NCBI GenBank assembly: GCA_904418825.1
Contig: CAJFPU010000002.1
Location: forward strand, 1-64,000
Direction of reading: 5' to 3'
From: an uncultured Romboutsia sp.
Lineage (GTDB): Bacteria > Bacillota > Clostridia > Peptostreptococcales > Peptostreptococcaceae
Length of the DNA: 64,000 nucleotides
Numbering within the stretch: position 1 is the stretch's first letter; each line of letters begins with the position of its first letter. Shown here in pieces: positions 1-10,316 of this stretch. The notes beneath the pieces are model-generated. The model saw nothing but the letters and a program-made list of their open reading frames with translations. It ran no database searches and was not told the origin of the DNA. The translations under genes were made by a program, and so were the position numbers.

Positions 1-279
1 GTTGAAAATAAAAATTTATGTTTTTGTTATGATACAGGGCATAACTTAATAAATAAGAGTGACTACATAGAAAATTTAAATGATAAGTTACAGATAATTC
101 ATTTAAGTGATAATAATGGTATTAAGGATAGTCACTTAGGCATAGGAAAGGGTATTTTGCAAAAAAACGAAATAGAAAAAATATTGAGTCTTAGTGCAAA
201 GTATTTAATACTAGAAATTAATTATAATCATATTAAAGAAACTATAAATATACTAGATAAAATAAAAAAAGGGGTATAA
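1..279 (+). CDS. C-terminal fragment of a sugar phosphate isomerase/AP-endonuclease-2-like TIM barrel protein (5' end outside window)
   Basis: Open frame 1 from base 1 to TAA at 277-279: VENKNLCFCYDTGHNL...LQIIHLSDNNGIKDSHLGIGKG..., typical of this family's C-terminal part. Confidence 0.65.
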   Translation, partial: VENKNLCFCYDTGHNLINKSDYIENLNDKLQIIHLSDNNGIKDSHLGIGKGILQKNEIEKILSLSAKYLILEINYNHIKETINILDKIKKGV

Positions 280-319
280 TATACCTCTTTTTACTATATT
301 GACGAAGGGAGCATATTTT

Positions 320-1987
320 ATGAGTAGTATAAATATACGAGTAAATAATATTAATAGAGAATATTATTTAGAAGATTATTCTTCAGGTATAGCTTTAGAA
401 GATATAGTAAAGGATATTGAAGCTGAATATAATGGATATATAACAATTGCAAACATAAATAATAAGCTAAGAGAATTAAGTTACGAAGTAAAAGAAGATT
501 GTAATATAGAATTTTTAGACACAACAAATTCAGATGGATCAAGAGTATATTTTAGAACAATGTCTTTTATATTTATAATGGCTTGTAATGAATTATTTAA
601 TAAAGCTAGAGTGACAATAGAACATTCTCTATCTAAAGGGCTTTATTGTGAAGTTCATACAGATACAAGGCTTCAAGAGTTTGATATAAAAAATATAAAA
701 AATAAGATGAAAGATATAATATATAAAGACTATAAAATAGAAAAGATATCTACAACGAAGTCGAATGCTATTAATATATTTGAAAATCATGGGATGTATG
801 AAAAAGCTGAATTATTAAGGTACAAAGAATATGATGATGTAAAAATATATAAATGCAATAATTATATAAATCATTTTTATGGACATATGTTACCTTCAAC
901 AGGGTATGTAAAAACTTTTGATTTAAAACAATATGAAAATGGAGTAATATTATTAGGTCCTAGCGAACTTGATAAAACAAAGGCTACAAAGTATATACCA
1001 CAACCGAAACTTGCCAATGTTTACAAAGAAGCAGAAGAATGGGCAAAATTAATGGATGTAGATAAAGTTATAAATTTAAATAAAATAATAGAAAATAACC
1101 AATATGGAGAAATTATAAGAACAGTTGAAGCTTTACATGAGAAAAAATTATCTCAAATAGCAGATATGATAAAAGAAAATAAAAAAAGAGTTATACTTAT
1201 AGCAGCACCATCTTCATCTGGAAAAACTAGTTTTGCTAATAGATTGTGCATACATCTTAAAGTTAATGGATTAAATCCTGTATCTATATCACTAGATGAT
1301 TATTTTTTAAATAGAGAAGATACACCTTTAGATGAATTTGGTAAATATGATTTTGAATCAATATATGCTATAGATTTAAATAAATTTAATTCAGATTTAA
1401 AAAGTTTATTAGAAGGAAAAGAAATAAATCTTCCTAAATTTAATTTTAAAACTGGAAAAAGAGAAGAGAATTATAAAAAATTAAAAATAAAAGAAAATCA
1501 ACCTATAATACTAGAGGGAATACATGGATTAAATCCTATATTAACATCATCAATACCAGATCAAGATAAATTTAAAATATATATTAGCGCTCTTACACAA
1601 ATAAATTTAGATGATTATAATAGAATACCTACTACAGACTTAAGACTTATAAGAAGAATGGTAAGGGACTATAACTTTAGAGGATATAGTGCTAAACATA
1701 CAATTATGAATTGGGATTCTGTAAGAAGAGGTGAAAAGAAATATATATTTCCATATCAGGAAGAAGCTGATATAATATTTAACTCAGCATGTGTTTATGA
1801 ATTAGCGGTATTAAAAAGATATGCGAAACCATTATTAGAAGAAATAAAAAGTTGTGATGAATCATATATAGAAGCTAATAGATTACTTAAATTTTTACAG
1901 TATTTTATTGAACTAAAAGATATATCAGATATACCTTCTACATCTATATTAAGAGAATTTATAGGTGGAAGTAAAATAGTAGATTGA
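320..1987 (+). CDS. Nucleoside (uridine) kinase family protein with N-terminal TGS/ThrRS-like region
   Basis: P-loop IAAPSSSGKTSFANRL, DDYFLNRE, uridine-kinase-like C-terminal half; ATG at 320 with upstream GGGAG preferred over TTG at 299. Confidence 0.8.
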   Translation: MSSINIRVNNINREYYLEDYSSGIALEDIVKDIEAEYNGYITIANINNKLRELSYEVKEDCNIEFLDTTNSDGSRVYFRTMSFIFIMACNELFNKARVTIEHSLSKGLYCEVHTDTRLQEFDIKNIKNKMKDIIYKDYKIEKISTTKSNAINIFENHGMYEKAELLRYKEYDDVKIYKCNNYINHFYGHMLPSTGYVKTFDLKQYENGVILLGPSELDKTKATKYIPQPKLANVYKEAEEWAKLMDVDKVINLNKIIENNQYGEIIRTVEALHEKKLSQIADMIKENKKRVILIAAPSSSGKTSFANRLCIHLKVNGLNPVSISLDDYFLNREDTPLDEFGKYDFESIYAIDLNKFNSDLKSLLEGKEINLPKFNFKTGKREENYKKLKIKENQPIILEGIHGLNPILTSSIPDQDKFKIYISALTQINLDDYNRIPTTDLRLIRRMVRDYNFRGYSAKHTIMNWDSVRRGEKKYIFPYQEEADIIFNSACVYELAVLKRYAKPLLEEIKSCDESYIEANRLLKFLQYFIELKDISDIPSTSILREFIGGSKIVD

Positions 1988-1989
1988 TT

Positions 1990-2070
1990 GGGAAGAGGGG
2001 CTATATTAAAAAATATATTTATATATAATAATATTATTATATATAAATATATTTTGATATATCCCTCTTT
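1990..2070. terminator. Long bidirectional hairpin; 23-bp perfect AT-only palindrome inside a longer imperfect stem
   Basis: AAAATATATTTATATATAATAAT (2010-2032) / ATTATTATATATAAATATATTTT (2033-2055), flanked by AGAGGGG...CCCTCTTT. Confidence 0.6.
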
Positions 2071-2116
2071 ATATTACATAATATATTTATAAGTATCATG
2101 TATTAAGGAGGAACTA

Positions 2117-3034
2117 ATGAATAATTTATTAAAACAAATAATAGATGAAAATAGAAAATATACTAATTATGGTCAGGTTGCTAGTTATATACCAGAATTA
2201 AAAAATGCAAAAAGAAGTGATTTGGGTATATGTATAATAGATAAAGATAACAACATATATACAGGTGGAAACTATGATACTAAATTTACTATACAAAGTA
2301 TATCTAAACCTATAGTATTAGCTATGGCTTTAATGGATAATGATTGGACGACTGTATTTTCTAAAGTAGGAATGGAACCAAGTGGAGATCCATTTAATTC
2401 AATAATGAAGCTAGAAACAAATGATACAAAGAAGCCTTCAAATCCTATGATAAATGCAGGTGCAATAGTAACAACATCACTTATAAAAGGAAATAGTCTA
2501 GAAGAAAAAGAAGAAAGAATGTTACAATTTTTTAGACGCCTAGCTAATAATGATAGTATTGGCATAAATTATGAAGTTTATAAGTCAGAAAAATTAACTG
2601 GTGATAGAAATAGAGCTATGGCATACTTACTAAAAAATGATGGATTTATAAATGGAGATGTAGAAGAAATATTAGATTTATATTTTAAACAATGCTCTAT
2701 AGAAATAGATTGTGTTGATTTGGCGAGAATTGGAATAAATCTTGCTATGTATGGAATAGATATAGAAAATAAAGAAAGATTAATTAGTGAAAAAGTTTCT
2801 AGAATGGTAAAAACATTTATGGTTACTTGTGGAATGTATGATGCATCAGGTGAATTTGCTATAAAGGTTGGAATACCTGCAAAATCTGGTGTAGGAGGGG
2901 GTATAATGGCTTCTGTTCCAGATGCAATGGGTATAGGTGTTTATGGACCAGCTCTTGATAAAAAAGGAAATAGTATAGCTGGAGTTAAAGTTTTAGAAGA
3001 TTTATCTGAAAAGTTAGAATTAAATATATTCTAA
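2117..3034 (+). CDS. glsA: Glutaminase A
   Basis: YIPELKNAKRSDLGICIIDKDNNIYTGG..., FTIQSISK, NPMINAGAIV, AKSGVGGGI motifs; RBS AAGGAGGA. Confidence 0.93.
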   Translation: MNNLLKQIIDENRKYTNYGQVASYIPELKNAKRSDLGICIIDKDNNIYTGGNYDTKFTIQSISKPIVLAMALMDNDWTTVFSKVGMEPSGDPFNSIMKLETNDTKKPSNPMINAGAIVTTSLIKGNSLEEKEERMLQFFRRLANNDSIGINYEVYKSEKLTGDRNRAMAYLLKNDGFINGDVEEILDLYFKQCSIEIDCVDLARIGINLAMYGIDIENKERLISEKVSRMVKTFMVTCGMYDASGEFAIKVGIPAKSGVGGGIMASVPDAMGIGVYGPALDKKGNSIAGVKVLEDLSEKLELNIF

Positions 3035-3113
3035 AATATGTAAATTTTGACAACTATTAAACCTTTTTATATAATTAAATTATAAATAAAAACCTTTCAA
3101 GGGGGATGGGGCA

Positions 3114-3668
3114 ATGAGAGAGGTACTTATACTTAAGGATTTAGAATGTATAAAAGCTATCGCTGATCAAAGGAGATTAGATATTTTAAAAGCATTTAAT
3201 GACTTTCCACTATCAGCTAAACAGTTATCTCAAATGCTTGATGAACCTCATGCAAAAATAAATTATCATATAAAAACACTTTATAAAGTTGGTATTTTAG
3301 AATTAGTAGAAGAGAAGGTTAAATCGGGGATTGTAGAAAAGTACTATTATCCAAAATCAAGGAATATAGTTATAGATAACAATGTAATAAATTTATCTGT
3401 TAAAGATGATAATAATGAAATATTCTTATCAAAAATTGATTATATAATAGAATTATTTTATAAAGCTTCAAAAAATGAATTACTAGAAGAAAAAAATATA
3501 GTTGACTATTATAATATATCTTTGACACAAAATGAACTTATAGAACTTAATAATACTATAAAATGCAAGATAGAGGAAATTATACATAAAAAAAGATCAG
3601 AAGGTGAAGAGGCGCAATATGATATAGTTATGGCTTCTATACCGATACAAAAAAAAACAAACATGTAA
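3114..3668 (+). CDS. Winged helix-turn-helix (ArsR-like) transcriptional regulator
   Basis: LDILKAFNDFPLSAKQLSQMLDEPHAKINYHIKTLYKVGILELVEE wHTH. Confidence 0.75.
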   Translation: MREVLILKDLECIKAIADQRRLDILKAFNDFPLSAKQLSQMLDEPHAKINYHIKTLYKVGILELVEEKVKSGIVEKYYYPKSRNIVIDNNVINLSVKDDNNEIFLSKIDYIIELFYKASKNELLEEKNIVDYYNISLTQNELIELNNTIKCKIEEIIHKKRSEGEEAQYDIVMASIPIQKKTNM

Positions 3669-3674
3669 TTTATG

Positions 3675-3708
3675 ATAAGTATCAATTTTTATTGATACTT
3701 ATTTTTTT
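3675..3708 (+). terminator. Rho-independent terminator
   Basis: ATAAGTATCAAT-TTTT-ATTGATACTTAT plus T-run. Confidence 0.85.
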
Positions 3709-3755
3709 GGGTATATTAATAATATAAAATTTTAATTAATAAGGAGAGATTGAAA

Positions 3756-4592
3756 ATGATTGTAATAGGACCACATATTTCTATATCAAAAGGATTTGCT
3801 AAGGCAGCTAAAACAGCAGTAGATATTGGAGCAAATACATTTCAATTCTTTAGTCGAAATCCAAGAGGAGGAAACGCTAAAGTACTTGATAAAAAAGATG
3901 TAGAGAAATTTCAAAATATAAGAATGGAATATAATTTTGGACCTCTTTTAGCTCATGCGCCGTACACTATGAATCTAGGTGGATCTAAAGATGATGTATA
4001 CGAATTTGGTAGAAAAGTTATAAAAGAGGATATAGAAAGAATGGATTCTTTAGGAATTGAGTATATGTGTTTTCATCCTGGTAGCCATGTTGGTGGAGGG
4101 ATGGATTTTGGTATACAAAGGATAGTAGATGCTTTAAATGGAACACTAACAGGTAAAGAAAATATAACTATTCTTCTTGAAACTATGTCTGGAAAAGGAA
4201 CAGAAATTGGATTTACTTTTGAACAAATAAAACAAATAATAGATGGTGTAACTCATAATGAAAAATTAGGGGTATGTTTAGATACATGTCATATATTTTC
4301 AGCAGGATATGATATAGTAAATAATTTAGATGGAGTTTTACAGGAGTTTGATCAAATAATAGGATTAGACAGGCTTAAAGCTATACATTTAAATGATAGT
4401 ATGATGCCTTTTGGTAGTAAAAAAGATAGACATGCAGTAATAGGAGAAGGTGAAATTGGTTTAAATGCTATAATAAATTTTATGAGCCATCCTAAATTAA
4501 ATAAATTACCTTTCTTCTTAGAAACGCCTCTTGAAGATGAAGGTCATAAAAAAGAAATTGCTATGATAAAAGAAATATTATCTAATAAATAG
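3756..4592 (+). CDS. nfo: Deoxyribonuclease IV / endonuclease IV
   Basis: [14 protein letters not shown]...NPRGG...AHAPYTMNL...[15 protein letters not shown]...[28 protein letters not shown]; alternative TTG at 3750. Confidence 0.93.
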   Translation: MIVIGPHISISKGFAKAAKTAVDIGANTFQFFSRNPRGGNAKVLDKKDVEKFQNIRMEYNFGPLLAHAPYTMNLGGSKDDVYEFGRKVIKEDIERMDSLGIEYMCFHPGSHVGGGMDFGIQRIVDALNGTLTGKENITILLETMSGKGTEIGFTFEQIKQIIDGVTHNEKLGVCLDTCHIFSAGYDIVNNLDGVLQEFDQIIGLDRLKAIHLNDSMMPFGSKKDRHAVIGEGEIGLNAIINFMSHPKLNKLPFFLETPLEDEGHKKEIAMIKEILSNK

Positions 4593-4794
4593 ATTTTGAT
4601 TATATAATTAAATAATCTTATAATATAAAAAATATATTGTATGGAAGTATATAAATATAAAGTTATTATGTAAAGTAAATGTAAAAAATAAAAGGATAAT
4701 ATAGGAAAAGAATGTATTGTAATTGAATAATATATAGGAAATTTTAAAAAATATTATTTAAGCTTTATTAAAAATATAGAGTATAAATAATAAT

Positions 4795-4823
4795 AAAGAG
4801 AACTTAAGTTTTAAGTTCTCTTT
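4795..4823. terminator. Bidirectional terminator hairpin
   Basis: AGAGAACTTA-AGTTT-TAAGTTCTCT with T-run on + and A-run before it. Confidence 0.7.
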
Positions 4824-4833
4824 TATATATAAA

Positions 4834-5238
4834 TTATTTTTTAGATATAACATATGATACATCATATTGTGAAATAGGATAAAGCTCTATTTCAACACGA
4901 GGATTATCTTTATCTATAAAGTCAAATAATAAAACTGGTTTAAGTTGTTTATCATTTTTTATTATTCCGCTTTTTTCTATACCATCACATATACTTTTAG
5001 GATAGTTATGTAAATCCCCCATACGTTTATTTGGGAAATATAGCTTTAATATAGTTATTAAATCTTCTTCTATTGTTTCACCAAAGTATTGTTGGTTTAT
5101 AAAGCCGGCAATCATATTTTCGTAAGCTAAATATTTTGAATGTTTACCTGTTGATGGCATCCATGCTTGTCCATGTACATTGTGAAGTTTAAAGTTTGAC
5201 TTACTTATAGGTCTACCTGGTATTGTTAATTTGATCAA
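4834..5238 (-). CDS. RusA-family crossover junction endodeoxyribonuclease
   Basis: LTIPGRPISK..., RMGDLHNYPKSICDGIEKSGIIKNDKQL matches the RusA (D..N..K...D...G...D) pattern. Confidence 0.7.
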   Translation of the reverse strand: MIKLTIPGRPISKSNFKLHNVHGQAWMPSTGKHSKYLAYENMIAGFINQQYFGETIEEDLITILKLYFPNKRMGDLHNYPKSICDGIEKSGIIKNDKQLKPVLLFDFIDKDNPRVEIELYPISQYDVSYVISKK

Positions 5239-5301
5239 AATATCACCACCTTTATACTCTAGTTATTATAAAACTAATATTTAATTAATGGAAGGTTTTT
5301 T

Positions 5302-6207
5302 ATGAAGAAAGAAGAATTAAAAGAATTTTGTAAATTAATAGGAATAGATTGTGTAGGAATTGCCCCAATAGGACCATATTATGATTTAGAAAAGATAATA
5401 AAACAAAGATTATTGAATGGATATATTACCGGAATGGAAGAACCTATGATAGAGAAGAGAGTAAATCCGAAAGAAATAATGGAAAATGTAAAATCTATAA
5501 TAGTGTGTGCATTTCCTTATTATATAGGAAATTTTGATGAAAGTAATTTATCAAAATATTGTTATGGAGAAGATTATCATATAGTAGTAAAAGATATGTT
5601 ACAAGAGATATGTAATTACTTAGTTGATAATATAGAAAATTTTGAATATAAAATATTTGCAGATAATGGACCATTAGTTGATAGATATTTAGCTTATTTA
5701 TCTGGAATAGGATATTTTGGTATAAATAATAATATAATAACAGATGAATATGGTTCATATGTATTTATAGGATATATATTGAGTAATTATGAGTTTAAAA
5801 GCGATATTCCATCAGAAAAAACATGTATAAAATGTGGAAAGTGTGTAAAATATTGTCCGGGAAATGCTCTTTTAGGAAATTATGAAATGAATCCTAAAAG
5901 ATGCCTATCTTATATAACGCAGAAAAAAGGAGATTTAGAAAAAGAAGAGAAAAAAGTATTAGAATCAAACAAAAAAGTTTTTGGATGTGATATTTGTCAA
6001 GATGTATGTCCTCATAATAAAAATATTCCTATAACTGAAATAAAAAGATTTAAAGAAGATACAATAATTAAATTAGATATTGAAGAGATTAATGATATAT
6101 CAAATAAAGAATTTAAGAGACGATATGGAAATAGAGCATTTAGCTGGAGAGGTAAGAACATAATAAAAAGAAATATAGATATAGTTTCAAAGAAGCCTAA
6201 TGAGTAA
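5302..6207 (+). CDS. queG: Epoxyqueuosine reductase-like protein with double 4Fe-4S cluster
   Basis: N-terminal EELKEFCKLIGIDCVGIAP, CIKCGKCVKYCPGNAL and CDICQDVCPHNK motifs. Confidence 0.75.
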   Translation: MKKEELKEFCKLIGIDCVGIAPIGPYYDLEKIIKQRLLNGYITGMEEPMIEKRVNPKEIMENVKSIIVCAFPYYIGNFDESNLSKYCYGEDYHIVVKDMLQEICNYLVDNIENFEYKIFADNGPLVDRYLAYLSGIGYFGINNNIITDEYGSYVFIGYILSNYEFKSDIPSEKTCIKCGKCVKYCPGNALLGNYEMNPKRCLSYITQKKGDLEKEEKKVLESNKKVFGCDICQDVCPHNKNIPITEIKRFKEDTIIKLDIEEINDISNKEFKRRYGNRAFSWRGKNIIKRNIDIVSKKPNE

Positions 6208-6229
6208 GGAGTCAAAGGCTTCTTTTTTT
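6189..6229 (+). terminator. Rho-independent terminator overlapping the queG 3' end
   Basis: AGAAGCCT ... AGGCTTCT then T-run. Confidence 0.8.
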
Positions 6230-6349
6230 GTTATAAAGAATTTAAATGGAAAGATATTATCTGTAGTGAATAAAATTAGTATTATATAACTCAACATTTA
6301 CAAGCTATTAATCATAGAATATATAAAATGATAGAAGGGGGGAGGGTCA

Positions 6350-8596
6350 ATGCTAAATTTTAATAATACATCTGAGATAGAACCTCTAGAGGGCATATTA
6401 GGTCAAGAAAGAGCTATAGAAGCTATGGAAAAAGGATTAAAAATAAATAATCCAGCATATAACATATATTTATCGGGAGATTCAGGTACAGGTAAAACAA
6501 CATATGCTATAAAGGCTTTAAATAAATATGCAGCTAAAAAAAGAAATCACAAAGATTGGTGTTATGTATATAATTTTGAGAATAACAGAGAACCACTTAT
6601 AATTGGTCTTGATAAAGGTTTAGGTAAAGTATTCAAAAAAGATATTGAAAAACTTATAGAAACATTACTAGATGAATTAAAGGATGCTTTTGAAAGTGAA
6701 GATTTTGAAATAGGAAAAAATCAATTGATTGAGGAATATGAGATAGAAAAAGATACATTGATAAAAAAAATAAAAAAATATGCAGAAGAAAAAGGATTTA
6801 AACTAAAGAGTAGTAAAGTGGGGATGGTATTTATACCTATAGAAGATGAAGAGAATGATGAAGATGAAGATTATAAAGATGAAGAATTCTATAAATTAAA
6901 AAGAGAATTAGAAAATGCTGCAATACAAGTAGTTTATAAAATTAGAGAATTAGAAAATGCAGCAAAAGAAGCTTTATTAGAATTAGAAGAAGAAACCGCC
7001 AAATTTATAATTGACCCTCACATTGAAGTTTTACTAGAAAAATATAATAGTTATGATAAAGTTAAAACTTATTTAAATAATATGAGAGAAAATATACTAG
7101 AACATGTTTATTTATTCTATATGGATGAAGAGGAATTAAAAGATAAATATGATAAAGAACATTTTATCAAATACAAAGTTAATTTATTTGTAGATAATGG
7201 AATTGATAGAGAAAACTCTAAAGCCCCAGTAATAGTTGAAATAAATCCAAGTCCATCTAATTTATTTGGTAAAGCAGAATATGACTATTATAATGGAAAT
7301 GTAAAAACTGATTTTACTAAATTGATACCAGGTGCAGTACATAAAGCAAATGGAGGATATTTAGTTTTATATGTAGATCAACTTTTAAGATATCCATTAT
7401 CTTGGGATATGCTAAAAAGGGCTATTCAATCAAGACAAATAGGAGTAGATACACAAACATCAATAAAACCTGAAAATATGCCTATAGATATTAAAGTTGT
7501 GCTAATAGGTAATCATTATATGTATAATTTACTTTATAACTATGATTCTGACTTTAGTAAGTATTTTAAAATATTTGTAGATTTTGACAATGAAATGGAT
7601 AAAACAGATCATAATGAAGATGGTATAGCTAGATTTATAGCTTATCAATGTGGTAAAAATAATTTAAAACATTTTACGTATGATGCAGTAAAAGAAGTTA
7701 TTAAATTTAGTACTAGAATATGTGGAGATAGATATAAACTTTCAACTAAATTTAATAAAATAATGGAAATTATATTTGAAGGTGATGTTTGTGCTCAAAT
7801 AAGAGATTCTGAATATGTAGATAAATGTGATGTTCAAAAAGCAATATTAGAAAGAAAAAAAAGATTAAATAGAATAGAAAATAAGATGGATGAATCATTA
7901 GAAAATGGATTTACACTTATTGAAACTAGCGGAAATAGGATTGGTGTTATGAATGGATTATCAGTTTTAAGTACAGGTGAATATTCATTTGGACGACCAT
8001 CTCGAATAACTGTAACAACTAGTCCAGGTAATAAAGGTATAGTTAATATAGAGAGAGAAGTTAATATGAGTGGGCCGATACACAATAAAGGTGTTTTAAT
8101 TTTAGGTGGATATTTAGCAGAAAATTTTGCGCAAGAATTCCCGCTTTCATTAAATGCAAATATATGTTTTGAGCAAAATTATGGTGGAATAGAAGGCGAT
8201 AGTGCTACAGGCGCTGAATTGTATGCATTATTATCATCATTAAGTAAAATACCATTAAAACAAAATATAGCTGCAACAGGTTCTATGAATCAAAAAGGAG
8301 AAATACAAGTAGTTGGTGGGATAAGTGAAAAAATAGAAGGATTTTATTCTGCTTGTAAAAAACAAGGATTAAATGGGAATCAAGGTGTAATAATACCTAA
8401 AAATAATAGTAGAAATTTAGTTTTATCTGAAGAAGTAACAAATGCAATAAATGAAGGTAAGTTTACTATATATACAGTTGAAAGAGTAGAAGAGGCTATA
8501 GAGATATTAACTGATGTTAAATTTGATGAAATAAAAAGTCGAGTAATAGAAAGATTAAGAGAATTTAATGAATTACAAAGTTCATCTAAAAGGTAG
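6350..8596 (+). CDS. Lon-like (S16) ATP-dependent protease with AAA domain
   Basis: LSGDSGTGKTTYAIKAL Walker A; S16 catalytic region GIEGDSATGAELYALLSSLSKIPLKQNIAATGSMNQKGEIQVVGGISEKIEGF. Confidence 0.88.
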   Translation: MLNFNNTSEIEPLEGILGQERAIEAMEKGLKINNPAYNIYLSGDSGTGKTTYAIKALNKYAAKKRNHKDWCYVYNFENNREPLIIGLDKGLGKVFKKDIEKLIETLLDELKDAFESEDFEIGKNQLIEEYEIEKDTLIKKIKKYAEEKGFKLKSSKVGMVFIPIEDEENDEDEDYKDEEFYKLKRELENAAIQVVYKIRELENAAKEALLELEEETAKFIIDPHIEVLLEKYNSYDKVKTYLNNMRENILEHVYLFYMDEEELKDKYDKEHFIKYKVNLFVDNGIDRENSKAPVIVEINPSPSNLFGKAEYDYYNGNVKTDFTKLIPGAVHKANGGYLVLYVDQLLRYPLSWDMLKRAIQSRQIGVDTQTSIKPENMPIDIKVVLIGNHYMYNLLYNYDSDFSKYFKIFVDFDNEMDKTDHNEDGIARFIAYQCGKNNLKHFTYDAVKEVIKFSTRICGDRYKLSTKFNKIMEIIFEGDVCAQIRDSEYVDKCDVQKAILERKKRLNRIENKMDESLENGFTLIETSGNRIGVMNGLSVLSTGEYSFGRPSRITVTTSPGNKGIVNIEREVNMSGPIHNKGVLILGGYLAENFAQEFPLSLNANICFEQNYGGIEGDSATGAELYALLSSLSKIPLKQNIAATGSMNQKGEIQVVGGISEKIEGFYSACKKQGLNGNQGVIIPKNNSRNLVLSEEVTNAINEGKFTIYTVERVEEAIEILTDVKFDEIKSRVIERLREFNELQSSSKR

Positions 8597-8624
8597 TTTT
8601 ATATAAAATATTAATGGGTAAAAT

Positions 8625-8665
8625 GATAAGAAGGTAGAAGTAATTAACTTTTACCTTCTTATTTT
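8625..8665 (+). terminator. Rho-independent terminator
   Basis: ATAAGAAGGTAGAAG...CTTTTACCTTCTTAT then T-rich tract. Confidence 0.7.
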
Positions 8666-8827
8666 ATATATAAATTAAAAATTAAAATAAATTTTAATGG
8701 TTAATATTAAATAATAGCTTTGAAATTATTGTCTGTTATAATTACAAGTCCTATTATTAGATTAATCAATATCTATTAACTATGATGATAGTATAAAATT
8801 AAATTAAGAGGTATAAGGGAGAAAAAT

Positions 8828-9469
8828 ATGAAAAATATTAATAAAGTATTGGATATATTAGAGCAAACTTATCCAGATGCAAAATGTGAATTAGATTACA
8901 CAACGCCATTTGAACTACTAGTAGCAACGATATTATCTGCTCAATGTACAGATGTAAGAGTGAATAAAGTTACAAGTGAAATGTTTAAAAAGTATAATAC
9001 TCCAAAAGATTTTTCAAAACTTAGTATAGATGAAATAAGTGAAGAAATAAAAAGTTGTGGACTATATAAAAGTAAAGCTGAAAAAATAAAGTTAACATCA
9101 GAAAAAATATGTAATGAATATAATGGAGAAGTTCCAAACAACTTAGAAGATTTAACTAAACTTCCAGGTGTAGGTAGAAAAACTGCTAATGTAGTACTTA
9201 GCAATGCATTTAATCAAGATGCAATGGCAGTTGATACACATGTGTTTAGAGTTTCTAATAGAATTGGGATAGTAGAGACTCAAACCCCAGAAAAAACAGA
9301 GTTTGCTCTTATGGATGCTATACCAAAGAAAAGGTGGTCTCATTCTCATCATTTACTAATCTTTCATGGTAGACGAATTTGTAAAGCTAGAAAACCTGAT
9401 TGTGAAATTTGTCCTATAACAAAATATTGTAAGTATTATAAAAATAACTTTAACAAAGTAAGTTCTTAG
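8828..9469 (+). CDS. nth: Endonuclease III
   Basis: LVATILSAQCTDVRVN, LPGVGRKTANVVLSNAF, VDTHVFRVSNRIG, C-terminal [4Fe-4S] motif CKARKPDCEICPITKYC. Confidence 0.95.
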   Translation: MKNINKVLDILEQTYPDAKCELDYTTPFELLVATILSAQCTDVRVNKVTSEMFKKYNTPKDFSKLSIDEISEEIKSCGLYKSKAEKIKLTSEKICNEYNGEVPNNLEDLTKLPGVGRKTANVVLSNAFNQDAMAVDTHVFRVSNRIGIVETQTPEKTEFALMDAIPKKRWSHSHHLLIFHGRRICKARKPDCEICPITKYCKYYKNNFNKVSS

Positions 9470-9531
9470 AAAAGAAGATTTCTGCTATAATTGTAAATAA
9501 AATATAATATAGTCAAAAATAGGAGGATGAA

Positions 9532-10002
9532 ATGTCAATAAATGTAGTTTTAGTAGAACCAGAAATACCTCAAAATACAGGAAACATAATAAGAACTTGT
9601 GCAGCGACTGGAGCAACTTTACACTTAGTAAAGCCATTAGGGTTCTCATTAGAAGATAAATACTTAAAGAGAAGTGGTCTTGATTATTGGGATATAGCGA
9701 ATATACAATATTATGATAGCTTTGAGGAAGTTGTTGAAAAAAATCCAACTGGAACATTTTTTTATGCTACAACAAAAGTAGATCAAGCTCATTCTGATGT
9801 GAAATATGTTGATAATTCATTTATTGTATTTGGAAAAGAAACTAAAGGTTTACCTGAATCACTTATAAAATCAAATTTAGAAACGTGTATAAGGATACCT
9901 ATGTTAAATCTTGAAAAAGCTAGATCTTTAAATTTATCTAATTCAGTTGCTATTGTAGTATATGAAGCATTAAGACAATTAGACTATCCAGGTATGAGAT
10001 AG
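9532..10002 (+). CDS. trmL: tRNA (cytidine(34)-2'-O)-methyltransferase
   Basis: VLVEPEIPQNTGNIIRTCAATGATLHLVKPLGF..., IRIPML...RSLNLSNSVAIVVYEALRQ. Confidence 0.9.
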   Translation: MSINVVLVEPEIPQNTGNIIRTCAATGATLHLVKPLGFSLEDKYLKRSGLDYWDIANIQYYDSFEEVVEKNPTGTFFYATTKVDQAHSDVKYVDNSFIVFGKETKGLPESLIKSNLETCIRIPMLNLEKARSLNLSNSVAIVVYEALRQLDYPGMR

Positions 10003-10021
10003 ATATATATACTTATATTAT

Positions 10022-10072
10022 AAAATGATACTAATATTAAGATACTTATTGTATATATTTAGTATCATTTTT
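10022..10072 (+). terminator. Rho-independent terminator
   Basis: AAAATGATACTAA...TTTAGTATCATTTTTT. Confidence 0.75.
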
Positions 10073-10316
10073 TATTATACATAAAAAGATAATATGATTA
10101 TAAATTATAAAAAATGTTAATCAATATAATTATTTTACTATTTAATAATAGAAATAGTGTATCACATATAAAAATAAAATGTAGAATATAATTGTATTTT
10201 AATTAAATTTATATATAAAAATATACATTTATATAATTTTTTTGTAGAAAAAAAATATAAAATGATGTAAAATAAAATAAAATATTATATATTATATAAA
10301 TATTAGGAGGACAGAT

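Noticed and set aside
6901-6975. Direct repeat AGAGAATTAGAAAATGC within the Lon-like gene
   Set aside because: Explained by coiled-coil heptads (RELENAA...RELENAA), not a DNA-level repeat.
10100-10316. Possible purine riboswitch upstream of the BMP lipoprotein gene
   Set aside because: The region is almost pure AT and I could find no purine, preQ1 or other aptamer core.
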